Position numbers and translations under genes: made by a program
Notes under the pieces: model-generated
Database searches by the model: none
The model's input: the letters and a program-made list of their open reading frames with translations, nothing else
What the model was told of the DNA's origin: nothing
Shown: piece after piece, positions 1 to 7,522 of the stretch
How positions within the stretch are numbered: the first letter of the stretch is position 1
How the letters are laid out: every line of letters begins with the position of its first letter
Assembly (NCBI RefSeq): GCF_001854885.1
Contig: NZ_MDDV01000002.1
Location: 77,276 to 141,275 of the forward strand
Length of the DNA: 64,000 nucleotides
Source of the DNA: Ensifer sp. LCM 4579
Lineage (GTDB): Bacteria; Pseudomonadota; Alphaproteobacteria; Rhizobiales; Rhizobiaceae
Direction: 5' to 3'

Positions 1-1
1 G

Positions 2-862
2 CAGGCTATTGGCTTCGCCGCCCAGAACGGCAAGCTCAGGGTGCAGGATGTTGCCGCGATTATGGCCGGCTCGAAAAACGAGGCAGAGGCACGGCCGCAG
101 ATCGATCCGTACGATGTCGGCGGCCTTGACGGGCTCAAAGCGATCATTGCGATCAAGGTCCGGGATGGCATCAAATCCTTCGTCGGACACCTGGAGGAGA
201 TCCGCACGCACGTCAGTGAGGCGTTGCCGAAGAAGAACATCGTCAAGAAGACCCTCGCTGAAAAGACACATCTGACGGCACGCCTTGCCCACAAGGAACT
301 TGAAAGTCTGGCGCAGTTCGTCAGGCCCTATCCTACGGCGGCATACGTGATCTCGACTAGCCCTCTCCCGAGCAAGACTGGCTGGGCCGCGGTCAGCGCG
401 CTGCTTTACAAGATGGGGAGCGAAACGACCTGGCCGGACAAATCCGAACTCCGGACCTGGCTGGAAACGGAAGTCGTACCGATCCTGGAATGGACAACCT
501 CAAAAACCAGCGCCCCGGTCTGGTCCGGTGCTGATACCAGTGAGGTGCTGAACGTGAACGTTCCGGCCGAGGTTGATGCGGACGGGCCAGTTCCTGCGGG
601 TGTCACCGGCAATCCTGATGCGGTGGCGACGGGTGCCCCCTCAGTCGAAGAAAGGATGGGGGCTATTGCTGCGGCTTTTGGAGCCACTGCCACGATCGAG
701 GTGCCCAAGCCTAAGCTCACACTGCAGGATGACGTTCCTTCCGTCGCTGAAGCTCTTTCCAAACCCGGAAAGCACCTGAAGCGTCCAGAGATCGTAGGCC
801 GGATCAAGTCCGCGTCGGGCATTGCGACGACATCGACAACATCACCGGCCGCCACCGCTTAA
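2..862 (+). CDS. Hypothetical protein, 5' end outside the window
   Basis: The reading frame is open from the first full codon of the window, so the real start probably lies upstream; an in-frame GTG at 41 is the first possible start inside it. About 286 residues are visible. A charged helical N-terminal part contains a KKNIVKKTLAEKTHL stretch, followed by a more globular middle (around ESLAQFVRPYPTAAYVIS). The C-terminal third is Ala/Val/Thr/Pro-rich and probably disordered. I see no catalytic motif, membrane segment or signal peptide and do not recognise the family. A hairpin terminator follows at 917-940, so this is likely the last gene of an upstream island operon. Confidence 0.6.
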   Translation, partial: QAIGFAAQNGKLRVQDVAAIMAGSKNEAEARPQIDPYDVGGLDGLKAIIAIKVRDGIKSFVGHLEEIRTHVSEALPKKNIVKKTLAEKTHLTARLAHKELESLAQFVRPYPTAAYVISTSPLPSKTGWAAVSALLYKMGSETTWPDKSELRTWLETEVVPILEWTTSKTSAPVWSGADTSEVLNVNVPAEVDADGPVPAGVTGNPDAVATGAPSVEERMGAIAAAFGATATIEVPKPKLTLQDDVPSVAEALSKPGKHLKRPEIVGRIKSASGIATTSTTSPAATA

Positions 863-916
863 TGCGCTTGGCCGAAGACTGGATGGCCGGAATCTCGGCC
901 TTCCCCTAAATATCCA

Positions 917-940
917 GAGGGCCGCTTGTCGGCCCTTTCT
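917..940 (+). terminator. Hairpin terminator after the first gene
   Basis: AGGGCCG (918-924) and CGGCCCT (930-936) form a perfect 7-bp stem with a CTTGT loop, followed by TTCT. It lies 55 bases after the stop of the preceding gene. The rest of the gap to the next gene (941-1223) holds no gene I can support; it ends in AAAAGGA, a ribosome binding site 8 bases before the ATG at 1224. Confidence 0.6.
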
Positions 941-1223
941 CATGCTCGGCTTCGATCCGCGGTTGGACGGCAATGTTCTGATGATGAGGGGAGCAGACTG
1001 CCAGTCCGCCGGAGGTCAAGTTCGAAGCGTCATCGTGCCCGTGAGCCCGCCGTTAACTATGTACCGGCTTCGTTCTCTTTTTGCTGATCCGGGTCCTTGA
1101 GCCCGGTCGCCGGTCCTGCCAGGTTAGGGGCGTTCGGATGACCGGACACAAAGCGGCCCAAGCCGATGCTCGTAACATCGACAAGGGCCTGACCCTCAGC
1201 CTTCTCGTAAAAGGAATCGGGCT

Positions 1224-2267
1224 ATGACCACGCATACTCTCTCTATCCCCGCCGGGGAAGTTCTCCGTTCGACCGCCGCGGCGGCATCTGTCTTCTCCCA
1301 CCGCTCACTGGGCCTCGGCACCCGGAACGGCATCGGCGAGCCGGCGGCGCTGCGCCGCCATCCGCACATCATTCGCTTCGCCGAGGTCGAGGCCGATCTC
1401 GATTTGCTGATCGATCGCGCCATTGCCGCAATCGCCGACGGCGAGCCGATCGAGGATGATATCCTTGGGCACTACGTTCACATCGCCTCGCTCGTCCGCG
1501 CCGTCTCGTTCCGGGAAGGTAAGCTGCTTGAGCAAGCGGTCGAGCGCCTGGCGAAGGCCAATCCAAATATCACCGTCCTGACGCAGTCGCTGAAACTGCC
1601 GCTGGTCAAGGCGGCGCTCGAAGCCGTCTGCGGAAACGACTGGCAGAGTCTTGATGGGGTCAAACTCGATTGCGACGCGCCGGCGAAGGGCAGCTACACG
1701 CCCGACCTGATCGTCATCAACCGCGCCCGGCACACGGCCTATATCCTCGATCTCAAAAGATCGTTGGCGTCGTACGGCGACACCAGCCGTCTCGAAGAAC
1801 TGAAGCTGAAGATGATGGCCTCGGCGATGGTTCTGCCGGACTGGCTTTACAAGAACCACAAGCGCATGATGGTCGACACCGTCGAGGTCGCGATCGTCGA
1901 TGGCGCCAGCCGTCCGAGTGATCATGCCACCGGCATCTGGGCTTTGTCCGAGATCGACGAGTTGCTGGAAATCGACGGGGTCGCCGCCTGCATGGCGGAA
2001 CTGCGTCTCCGCTTCGGCCGTCGTGTGCAGCAGCTTCTCGAAGCGGAAGCGCGCAAGGCGCTCGGTGTCATGGCGGCGGTCGCATTGGATGCCGCTCATC
2101 CCTCAATTATGGCGGGCAAGCCGCTGATCGCGCAAGAGCAGGCGATGACCGCGCTGGACGAGGACGATGGTCATTACGATCTCGGCTGCTTCGATGAGGA
2201 TCAGGACGACGAACCGGAACCAGTCCGTATCCGGGTTGGCTTTGCCCGCCGTCCGCGCGGGCACTGA
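1224..2267 (+). CDS. PD-(D/E)XK nuclease-like protein
   Basis: This 347-aa protein has a Pro-Asp at residues 160-161, followed 15 residues later by Asp176-Leu-Lys178 at the end of a hydrophobic strand (AYILDLKRS). This PD...DxK spacing is the signature of the restriction-endonuclease-like PD-(D/E)XK fold. The N-terminal 120 residues look helical, and the C-terminus has an acidic tail (ALDEDDGHYDLGCFDEDQDD) ending in Arg-rich sequence. No signal peptide or membrane segment is visible, so it is probably cytoplasmic. It has a good AAGGA ribosome site and begins a same-strand block with an AAA+ ATPase and an M41 peptidase. Nuclease activity is inferred from the motif only; a degenerate or structural role is possible. 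Confidence 0.6.
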   Translation: MTTHTLSIPAGEVLRSTAAAASVFSHRSLGLGTRNGIGEPAALRRHPHIIRFAEVEADLDLLIDRAIAAIADGEPIEDDILGHYVHIASLVRAVSFREGKLLEQAVERLAKANPNITVLTQSLKLPLVKAALEAVCGNDWQSLDGVKLDCDAPAKGSYTPDLIVINRARHTAYILDLKRSLASYGDTSRLEELKLKMMASAMVLPDWLYKNHKRMMVDTVEVAIVDGASRPSDHATGIWALSEIDELLEIDGVAACMAELRLRFGRRVQQLLEAEARKALGVMAAVALDAAHPSIMAGKPLIAQEQAMTALDEDDGHYDLGCFDEDQDDEPEPVRIRVGFARRPRGH

Positions 2268-2387
2268 CAGACTGCTAGCCCGGCGGCACTGATCGCGGCC
2301 GCGCCGTGACGCGGGCGGCCCGCTTCCCCCACTCCTATCCATTCCGACAACGCCGGATGCCGATGCGCTCCGGCTAGGAGACCGTTC

Positions 2388-2930
2388 ATGTCCATCGATA
2401 CCCACAGCCCGTCTGTGGCCGGCTTCCGCTGCGAGCCGATCACGACCGGTACCATCGCGTCGCCGTGCCTTCACAGCAGGCTGGCGGCTGTCCCCCACGT
2501 CGAGCCTGCCGGCATCGATCGCGCCCCGAGCCATACCGAGGACCCTGCCGTTCTGATTGGCCTGGCACTCGCCTTCATCAGGCAAGGCCCTTTGTTGGAT
2601 GGCCTTGTGCCGGAGCCTCTGATGGTTCGGTTGGGCGCACTCGCTGATGATGGCGACCCGGCTTGCCGCCTGCTGCTCGACTGGCTGCGGAACCGCAACC
2701 GGGATTTTAGTCGGTCAGGGAACGAGCCTCTGACCCGATGGGCCCCACTTGCTGTGTCGGCTGAAATCCATCGTCTGCGTCGGTCGCTGCGTGAGCGTGT
2801 GCTGGCGGCTTCCACGAAGTCCGGCCATGGCGACGGTCGAAAGCGCCTCCGGACACGTCCGCGCGATCCAGTGCAGAACTCCAAAACGGCAGTTATTGCC
2901 GCGCAGACGGGAGGGCGCACCGATGGATAA
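2388..2930 (+). CDS. Hypothetical protein upstream of the AAA ATPase
   Basis: This 180-aa protein starts at an ATG preceded by TAGGAGA. Its stop overlaps the start of the next gene by 8 bases (ATGGATAA), which suggests translational coupling. The middle has a helical segment (LVPEPLMVRLGALADDGDP and LLLDWLRNRN), and the C-terminus is strongly basic (GRKRLRTRPRD), so nucleic-acid contact is possible but unproven. I see no catalytic motif or membrane segment. Coupling to the AAA+ gene suggests it is a small subunit or adaptor of that machine. Confidence 0.55.
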   Translation: MSIDTHSPSVAGFRCEPITTGTIASPCLHSRLAAVPHVEPAGIDRAPSHTEDPAVLIGLALAFIRQGPLLDGLVPEPLMVRLGALADDGDPACRLLLDWLRNRNRDFSRSGNEPLTRWAPLAVSAEIHRLRRSLRERVLAASTKSGHGDGRKRLRTRPRDPVQNSKTAVIAAQTGGRTDG

Positions 2931-4902
2931 GGTCGCCCGTCTGTTCGTTGATCGGCTTCGGCATCTTGCCCGTCGCGAGGCGCGTCGGATCGCGTTGCGA
3001 AACGGCCTGCTCGAGGCCAGGATCGTCGATGTCGATGGTCATTTGCTCTGCCGCTACAGCCCGGCCTTCGACACGACAACACTGACCGGCGACCCGGTTC
3101 GGGATGGTGTCTGGTTCCGGCGGAACCTCGGCGCGGGGCTTGTCGTGCCGAAGGAGACGAGCAAGCCAAGTTCCGACACTGGCGACGATGTTGCCGTGAC
3201 GATGGAGACCATCGATGTGATGCCAGCCTCGCCCCTGGTTGTCTTCCCGCGGAAACGTCGCCGCGCAATCGCAGAGGAGGTGACGCTGGGCAACGGCATC
3301 GATCGGCGCGCTTACGCGGTCGGCCTTGTGGATCGGGCAGCGGCAGCGCCGCTGGTCAGTCATGTCGTGGCGGCCCTTGTGTTGGCGCGCGCGGTACGGA
3401 GTAGCGGCAGATCGCTTCGGGAGATCGTTCACACCCTGATCCATGTGACGCCGGTCGTCACGCTCCACGCTCCGCTCGATGGCTTCGAGCGGGAAGTGCT
3501 GCGGCTCCTGGAGAAATCCCGACTGGTGCCTGGCGGTCCGTTCGCGATCATCGATGCGGACCAGATGTTCGACGACAACCACTTCGATGTTTACGAAGGG
3601 GAGGTTCGCAAACGTCTTGTGGCATTCTCGGGCGCCGGCGTGCATCGCGTCACCGGTAATGCCCTGCGCCGGCGAATGATCAGCGCGCTGTCCCGCGACT
3701 TTCCGATCCTTGCCATCGCCGAAAAGCGATCGGACATTCCCTCCCTGCTGCGGATCTCAGCCGATCTATCGCTGGAGACGGGAAAGCTCGATCGCAAGTT
3801 CGTCGCTGATCTGCTCGAAGTGCTCTATCCGGACACGCCGATCGGGAGACTGGGGCTGCCGTCGGATTCCGATGCGCGCTGGTTGTCGCTGGAGGATCTG
3901 GTCCTTGTCTTTCGACCGGGGCGGCATGTTCGAGACGCCCTGTCTGTCGTTGCCACGCTCATTGAACGCAATCGCGGAGACTTCGAGGAAGAGGACGGCG
4001 ATGGCGGCGGGGGTGGCGACAAGGCATCCGGATCGAAGCCTTCCAGCACCTCCACGGAGAAAGGGCAAGGATCGGACGAGAAGCCGAAGCCCTCGGAAAG
4101 CGAAAGCAACGGCCGCTGGAAGAAGGACAGACCCTCGGGCGCCGAAGTTATCCAGCCGGAGCCTTTGCTGACGGCTGACGAGACCGGCCACAAGCCGCCC
4201 GTGACTGTTGAAACACTCTCCGGATTTGGCAAGGCAAAGGACTGGGCGCTCGATCTTAAGGCGGACCTCGACGACTACCGGGCGAGCATCCTCGCCTGGT
4301 CAGAGATGAGCACCAAGCTGTTGCTGTCCGGCCCCCCCGGTACTGGCAAGACGACCTTTGCCCGGGCGCTGTGCAACAGCCTGCAGGTCCCGCTGGTCGT
4401 CACCTCTGTGTCGACTTGGCTGCAGGGCGGCCATCTCAATGACGTGATCGAGAAGATGGCGAAGACCTTCATCGAAGCGCGCGCCATGGCGCCGTCGATC
4501 CTGTTCATCGACGAAATCGACGGCATCGGTAAGCGGCAGCCGGCCGAGCGAGAGTATGCCGACTACTGGAATGCCGTCGTCAATAAGGCGCTGGAACTGC
4601 TCGACGGCGCCGTGAAATCCGAGGGATTGATCATCGTTGGTGCGACCAACCGCCCAAACGATATCGACGAGGCGATCAAGCGCTCCGGGCGGCTGGAAAC
4701 ACATATCGAGATTCCGAAGCCCGACGTGTCGACGCTCGCGGAAATCCTAGCCCATCATCTCGGTGACGATGTGAAAGCACTGATCGGGGAGTCGGTATCG
4801 GACACCCGGCCAGACGCCGATGATGGATTCTCGCTGAGGAAGATCGTCGCCGACCATCTGAAGGAAGAGGCAGAAGACGAACGAAAAGGAGCGGGCCGAT
4901 GA
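2923..4902 (+). CDS. AAA+ ATPase, ATPase half of a split FtsH-like protease
   Basis: I start this at ATG 2923, which overlaps the preceding stop and follows GGGAGGG, giving 659 aa. The first 350 residues are not recognisable and contain no membrane segment. A Gly/Ser/Glu/Lys-rich linker follows (about residues 360-410). The AAA+ core has Walker A GPPGTGKT from residue 470, Walker B ILFIDEIDG from 526, sensor-1 GATNRPND from 573 and an arginine-finger region RSGRLETHIEIP. The closest pattern is the FtsH/Cdc48-type AAA module. The C-terminal lid helices with sensor 2 are missing here and appear at the N-terminus of the next protein, whose ATG overlaps this stop (ATGA). It probably acts with that peptidase as an unfoldase. 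Unlike FtsH it has no N-terminal transmembrane anchor. Confidence 0.85.
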   Translation: MDKVARLFVDRLRHLARREARRIALRNGLLEARIVDVDGHLLCRYSPAFDTTTLTGDPVRDGVWFRRNLGAGLVVPKETSKPSSDTGDDVAVTMETIDVMPASPLVVFPRKRRRAIAEEVTLGNGIDRRAYAVGLVDRAAAAPLVSHVVAALVLARAVRSSGRSLREIVHTLIHVTPVVTLHAPLDGFEREVLRLLEKSRLVPGGPFAIIDADQMFDDNHFDVYEGEVRKRLVAFSGAGVHRVTGNALRRRMISALSRDFPILAIAEKRSDIPSLLRISADLSLETGKLDRKFVADLLEVLYPDTPIGRLGLPSDSDARWLSLEDLVLVFRPGRHVRDALSVVATLIERNRGDFEEEDGDGGGGGDKASGSKPSSTSTEKGQGSDEKPKPSESESNGRWKKDRPSGAEVIQPEPLLTADETGHKPPVTVETLSGFGKAKDWALDLKADLDDYRASILAWSEMSTKLLLSGPPGTGKTTFARALCNSLQVPLVVTSVSTWLQGGHLNDVIEKMAKTFIEARAMAPSILFIDEIDGIGKRQPAEREYADYWNAVVNKALELLDGAVKSEGLIIVGATNRPNDIDEAIKRSGRLETHIEIPKPDVSTLAEILAHHLGDDVKALIGESVSDTRPDADDGFSLRKIVADHLKEEAEDERKGAGR

Positions 4903-5675
4903 CCGAGCCGCAGAACAGCAACACGACGGAAGCGCCGGCAGTCGCGCAGCCGGGCAATCCCGTCGACGTGATCCTAAGGCGTCTGGCAACGCGGGCGATG
5001 GGACTGACGGGTGCGGATATCGAGCGCATCGTCCGCGAGGCGCGGCTGAAGGCGCGTCGCGGCAAGCGGGGGATCCGCTACGAGGATATCGAAGACGGCA
5101 TCCGCGGCAATCGTCCGCCCGTGCCCTACGACTTGCGCTGGCGTTTCGCTTTCCACGAGGCGGGGCATGCGGTTGTGCATCACGCTCTCGATCTCGGCCC
5201 CATTCGCGGCCTCAGTATTGATACGCCAGAGGGCGGTTACAACCTGGTCGGCTTCCATCTCTCGGGCACTGGCTCTCGCGACTGGTACAACAACATGATC
5301 ACGATGCTCATGGCCGGGCGGGCCGCTGAGGTGCTGGTACTCAAGCGGGTCTCAAGCGGTTCGGGTGGAACCGACGACAGTGACTTGGCGCGGGCCACGC
5401 GGATTGCCTTCGACGTGGAGCGGACGCTTGGCCTCGGGACGGAGCTTCCGCTACTCTATCGTCCGCATCACGATCCGGGCGCGGTTGTCGACCGTGACGC
5501 CGAATTGGCCGCTCGCGTTCATGCCAGGCTGGAAGATGCGCTCGATCGGGCGGCGGCGATCCTCAGGCGACGCAGGTCGACTTTCAACGCCCTCGCCAAG
5601 GCGCTGTTCGAGGCCCAGGCGATGGATGAGACGGCGGTGCTGCAAATCCTGACAGACGGTGATCTGCCGCCCTAA
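4899..5675 (+). CDS. M41-type zinc peptidase with N-terminal AAA lid (split FtsH half)
   Basis: This 258-aa protein begins with a short Pro/Asn-rich stretch. A segment reading RRLATRAMGLTGADIERIVR then matches the AAA lid and sensor-2 helix of FtsH. The M41 peptidase domain follows, with zinc motif HEAGH at residues 86-90 and a DSDLARAT segment whose Asp162 corresponds to the third zinc ligand of FtsH. It starts in a 4-base ATGA overlap with the AAA+ gene. AAA core and lid-plus-peptidase are therefore on two polypeptides that must associate to make a working ATPase. No membrane segment is visible. The substrate is unknown; the neighbours suggest a nucleic-acid-linked or defence role, which is inference. 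Confidence 0.85.
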   Translation: MTEPQNSNTTEAPAVAQPGNPVDVILRRLATRAMGLTGADIERIVREARLKARRGKRGIRYEDIEDGIRGNRPPVPYDLRWRFAFHEAGHAVVHHALDLGPIRGLSIDTPEGGYNLVGFHLSGTGSRDWYNNMITMLMAGRAAEVLVLKRVSSGSGGTDDSDLARATRIAFDVERTLGLGTELPLLYRPHHDPGAVVDRDAELAARVHARLEDALDRAAAILRRRRSTFNALAKALFEAQAMDETAVLQILTDGDLPP

Positions 5676-5717
5676 AGCTGATAGTCATGCGACCGATGAG
5701 GAGAAGCGGAGTGCAGG

Positions 5718-6651
5718 ATGAGCGTCGCGGTTGTCGCCCATTGCGATTGGAGCATGGAACAGAAAAAGCGCTGGATGGCTGTGGCTATCAAACGCGGCGG
5801 ACACTGGCATGTTCAGCCTTCGGAACTCGTCGGTGACACGTCGAGCTTGGTCGACCGGCTGCAGCGTCGCGCCGTCCATCCTGGCGCGCTTCTCATCGGC
5901 TTCGACTTCCCCATCGGCCTGCCGGAGGCCTATGCACGAGCAGCCGGCATCGGTTCTTTCCGGGAGGCACTGACGTCATTCGGCTCCGGGATCTGGTCGG
6001 ATTGGTACAATGTCGCTGATCATCGCGACCATATCTCGCTGCAGCGCCCGTTCTATCTCGTCCGCCCGGGTGGCACGGCGCGTGCCCATCTCTTCGATGC
6101 CCTTGGGGTTACTGACGCGTCATCGCTCCTGCGTGTCTGCGAACGGGCGACCGCCGATCGGCAGGCCGCCTGCATGTTGTTCTGGACGCTTGGCGGCAAT
6201 CAGGTCGGCAAAGGCGCGATTTCGGGATGGCGAGAAATCATCGTGCCGAGACTGGACGAGACTGTGGCCGTTCGATGGAAGCTTGGCCGAGCTCGCCAAC
6301 AGAAAGCCAGTCATCCTTGCAGAAACCTATCCTGGCGACGTGTATCGTCAGATCGGCATTCCACGAAGTGGCTGGAGCAAGCGGCGTCAGGCAGACCGGA
6401 CACGGATGGGACAGAGTATATTGCCTTGGCTTGCAGCGCGGCCGAACCTCGATACCGGTCTGCTTCAGCCGTTCATCGACGATGGCTTCGGCTCGGACAA
6501 GTCAGGCGAGGATCGTTTCGATGCCGTGGTTGGACTGCTGGGGATGCTCGATGTCGTCGATAGGCGGCGCGGTGAAGGCATCCCGGCAATCGATGCCATT
6601 CAGAAATGGGAAGGCTGGATCCTCGGACACCATCGCGATGATGTGACGTGA
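5718..6651 (+). pseudogene. DUF429-like (RNase H-fold) protein, frameshifted
   Basis: The first part (from ATG 5718, about 181 codons) has an early Asp in HCDWSMEQKK and the hydrophobic strand LIGFDFPIGLPE, features of the DUF429 predicted-nuclease family with an RNase H-like fold. Around 6261 the homology-like sequence moves by +1 into another frame, where it continues with WPFDGSL, ILAETYPG and GEDRFDAVVGLLGM, which look like the matching C-terminal half. In the original frame the protein would run on to 6563 with unrelated sequence. Skipping one base near 6261 restores a protein of about 310 aa. A broken gene, a sequencing error or a programmed shift are all possible; I see no slippery run of bases. 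It lies 42 bases after the peptidase gene. Confidence 0.6.
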
Positions 6652-6699
6652 TTTGAGATGTGTTGTGGCACGTTGTCGGCAACTCACAGCAAGTCTCCG

Positions 6700-6731
6700 G
6701 CAACCTGAAACAAATTGCGCTCATTTGATTC
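6700..6731 (+). repeat. 32-bp direct repeat, copy 1
   Basis: It runs from GCAACCTGAAACAAATTGCG to CATTTGATTC. It matches 6826-6857 at 29 of 32 positions by eye and opens the first GATTC triplet. Confidence 0.8.
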
Positions 6732-6825
6732 CGAGTACCGGATTTTTGATTCGGTATTCAAATACGACGATTCATCAACACCGTTCGCGGCCAAATAGGT
6801 CGTCTTGACGTGAGATGACGTGCCC

Positions 6826-6857
6826 GCAACTCGAAACAAATTGCGGTCATTTGATTC
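6826..6857 (+). repeat. 32-bp direct repeat, copy 2
   Basis: It runs from GCAACTCGAAACAAATTGCG to CATTTGATTC. It differs from copy 1 at three positions and opens the second GATTC triplet, 126 bp downstream. Confidence 0.8.
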
Positions 6858-6970
6858 ATTGTTCTGCGCCGCCGATTCAAAGTCCGAAATTTCCGATTCA
6901 GCCGAACAAGGCTTGCGCCGGCAGGCCGGTCCCCTGACCATTGAAGAGGTCGAGGATCGGGAGGAGCATC

Positions 6971-7285
6971 ATGAACCTGAAGGCAACAAGGCAGCGACAG
7001 AAGGCACTTCGCGACGCCAACAGAAGGGCGAAGCGGCCTGACCGAGATGATGTGGCTCGGGTGGCGCTGTTCTGGCTGATCCGGCGTGCGATTGAGAAGG
7101 ATCAGCAGATGGAGCTCGAGAAGTTCCAGAACAAGATCGTCTCGATGCTGACGGATCAGGGTTTCGATGAGCGCGAATGCGACGTAGTGTTCGACGATCT
7201 GGTCGCCAAGTACCGGATGGGCGGCTCGCCGTTTCGCAGGAAAATTCACCTGATCTATCCCGACGGCCCCGACCAGGAGGTTTGA
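6971..7285 (+). CDS. Small basic protein upstream of the recombinase
   Basis: I start this at ATG 6971 because GGGAGGAG lies directly upstream; an in-frame ATG at 6941 has no such site. The 104-aa protein has a very basic N-terminus (NLKATRQRQKALRDANRRAK) followed by two helical segments (ARVALFWLIRRAIEKDQQME; LEKFQNKIVSMLTDQGF). I do not recognise the family. Position suggests a small DNA-binding partner of the island recombinase, for example a directionality factor or a repressor using the phased GATTC sites; this is inference. Confidence 0.55.
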   Translation: MNLKATRQRQKALRDANRRAKRPDRDDVARVALFWLIRRAIEKDQQMELEKFQNKIVSMLTDQGFDERECDVVFDDLVAKYRMGGSPFRRKIHLIYPDGPDQEV

Positions 7286-7344
7286 GCGCACCCGTGTCCA
7301 CGTGGTCTTTTGTTATCGGATCCGCTTGCTCGACGAGGCCGATC

Positions 7345-7426
7345 AACGCCTAACGGCGTTTGATGGAATTACGACTTCTCCCCCCATTACTTCATAAAAC
7401 GCCGTTTGATTCTGAATCGGAATTCC
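7345..7426. repeat. Inverted and direct repeats before the 778-aa recombinase
   Basis: AACGCC (7345-7350) and GGCGTT (7355-7360) form a 6-bp hairpin. AACGGCGTTTGAT (7352-7364) recurs with one change at 7398-7410. The second copy runs into GATTC-T-GAATC (7408-7418), an interrupted palindrome with two more GANTC sites, then GGAATTCC. The rest of the 7286-7522 gap shows no gene. Confidence 0.55.
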
Positions 7427-7522
7427 AGAGGACAGACGGCTCCAATCCTCCGTTAATCTGCTTGGCTTAGCTCGACCGGCCCCTCGCACAGAGGGTCCGA
7501 GTAACGAACATGATGAAGTGAA

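Larger units (their letters stand above)
6652..6970 (+). promoter_or_regulatory. Non-coding region with six GATTC motifs in 21-bp phase
   Basis: There is no gene here. GATTC occurs at 6727, 6748, 6769 and again at 6853, 6874, 6895. Spacing is exactly 21 bp inside each triplet, and the triplets are 126 bp (6 x 21) apart, so all sites lie on one face of the helix. Each triplet is led by a copy of a 32-bp imperfect direct repeat (6700-6731 and 6826-6857; 29 of 32 positions identical). GATTC is also a form of GANTC, the CcrM methylation site of alphaproteobacteria. The region lies directly upstream of the 104-aa gene and the 778-aa recombinase gene. Confidence 0.6.
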
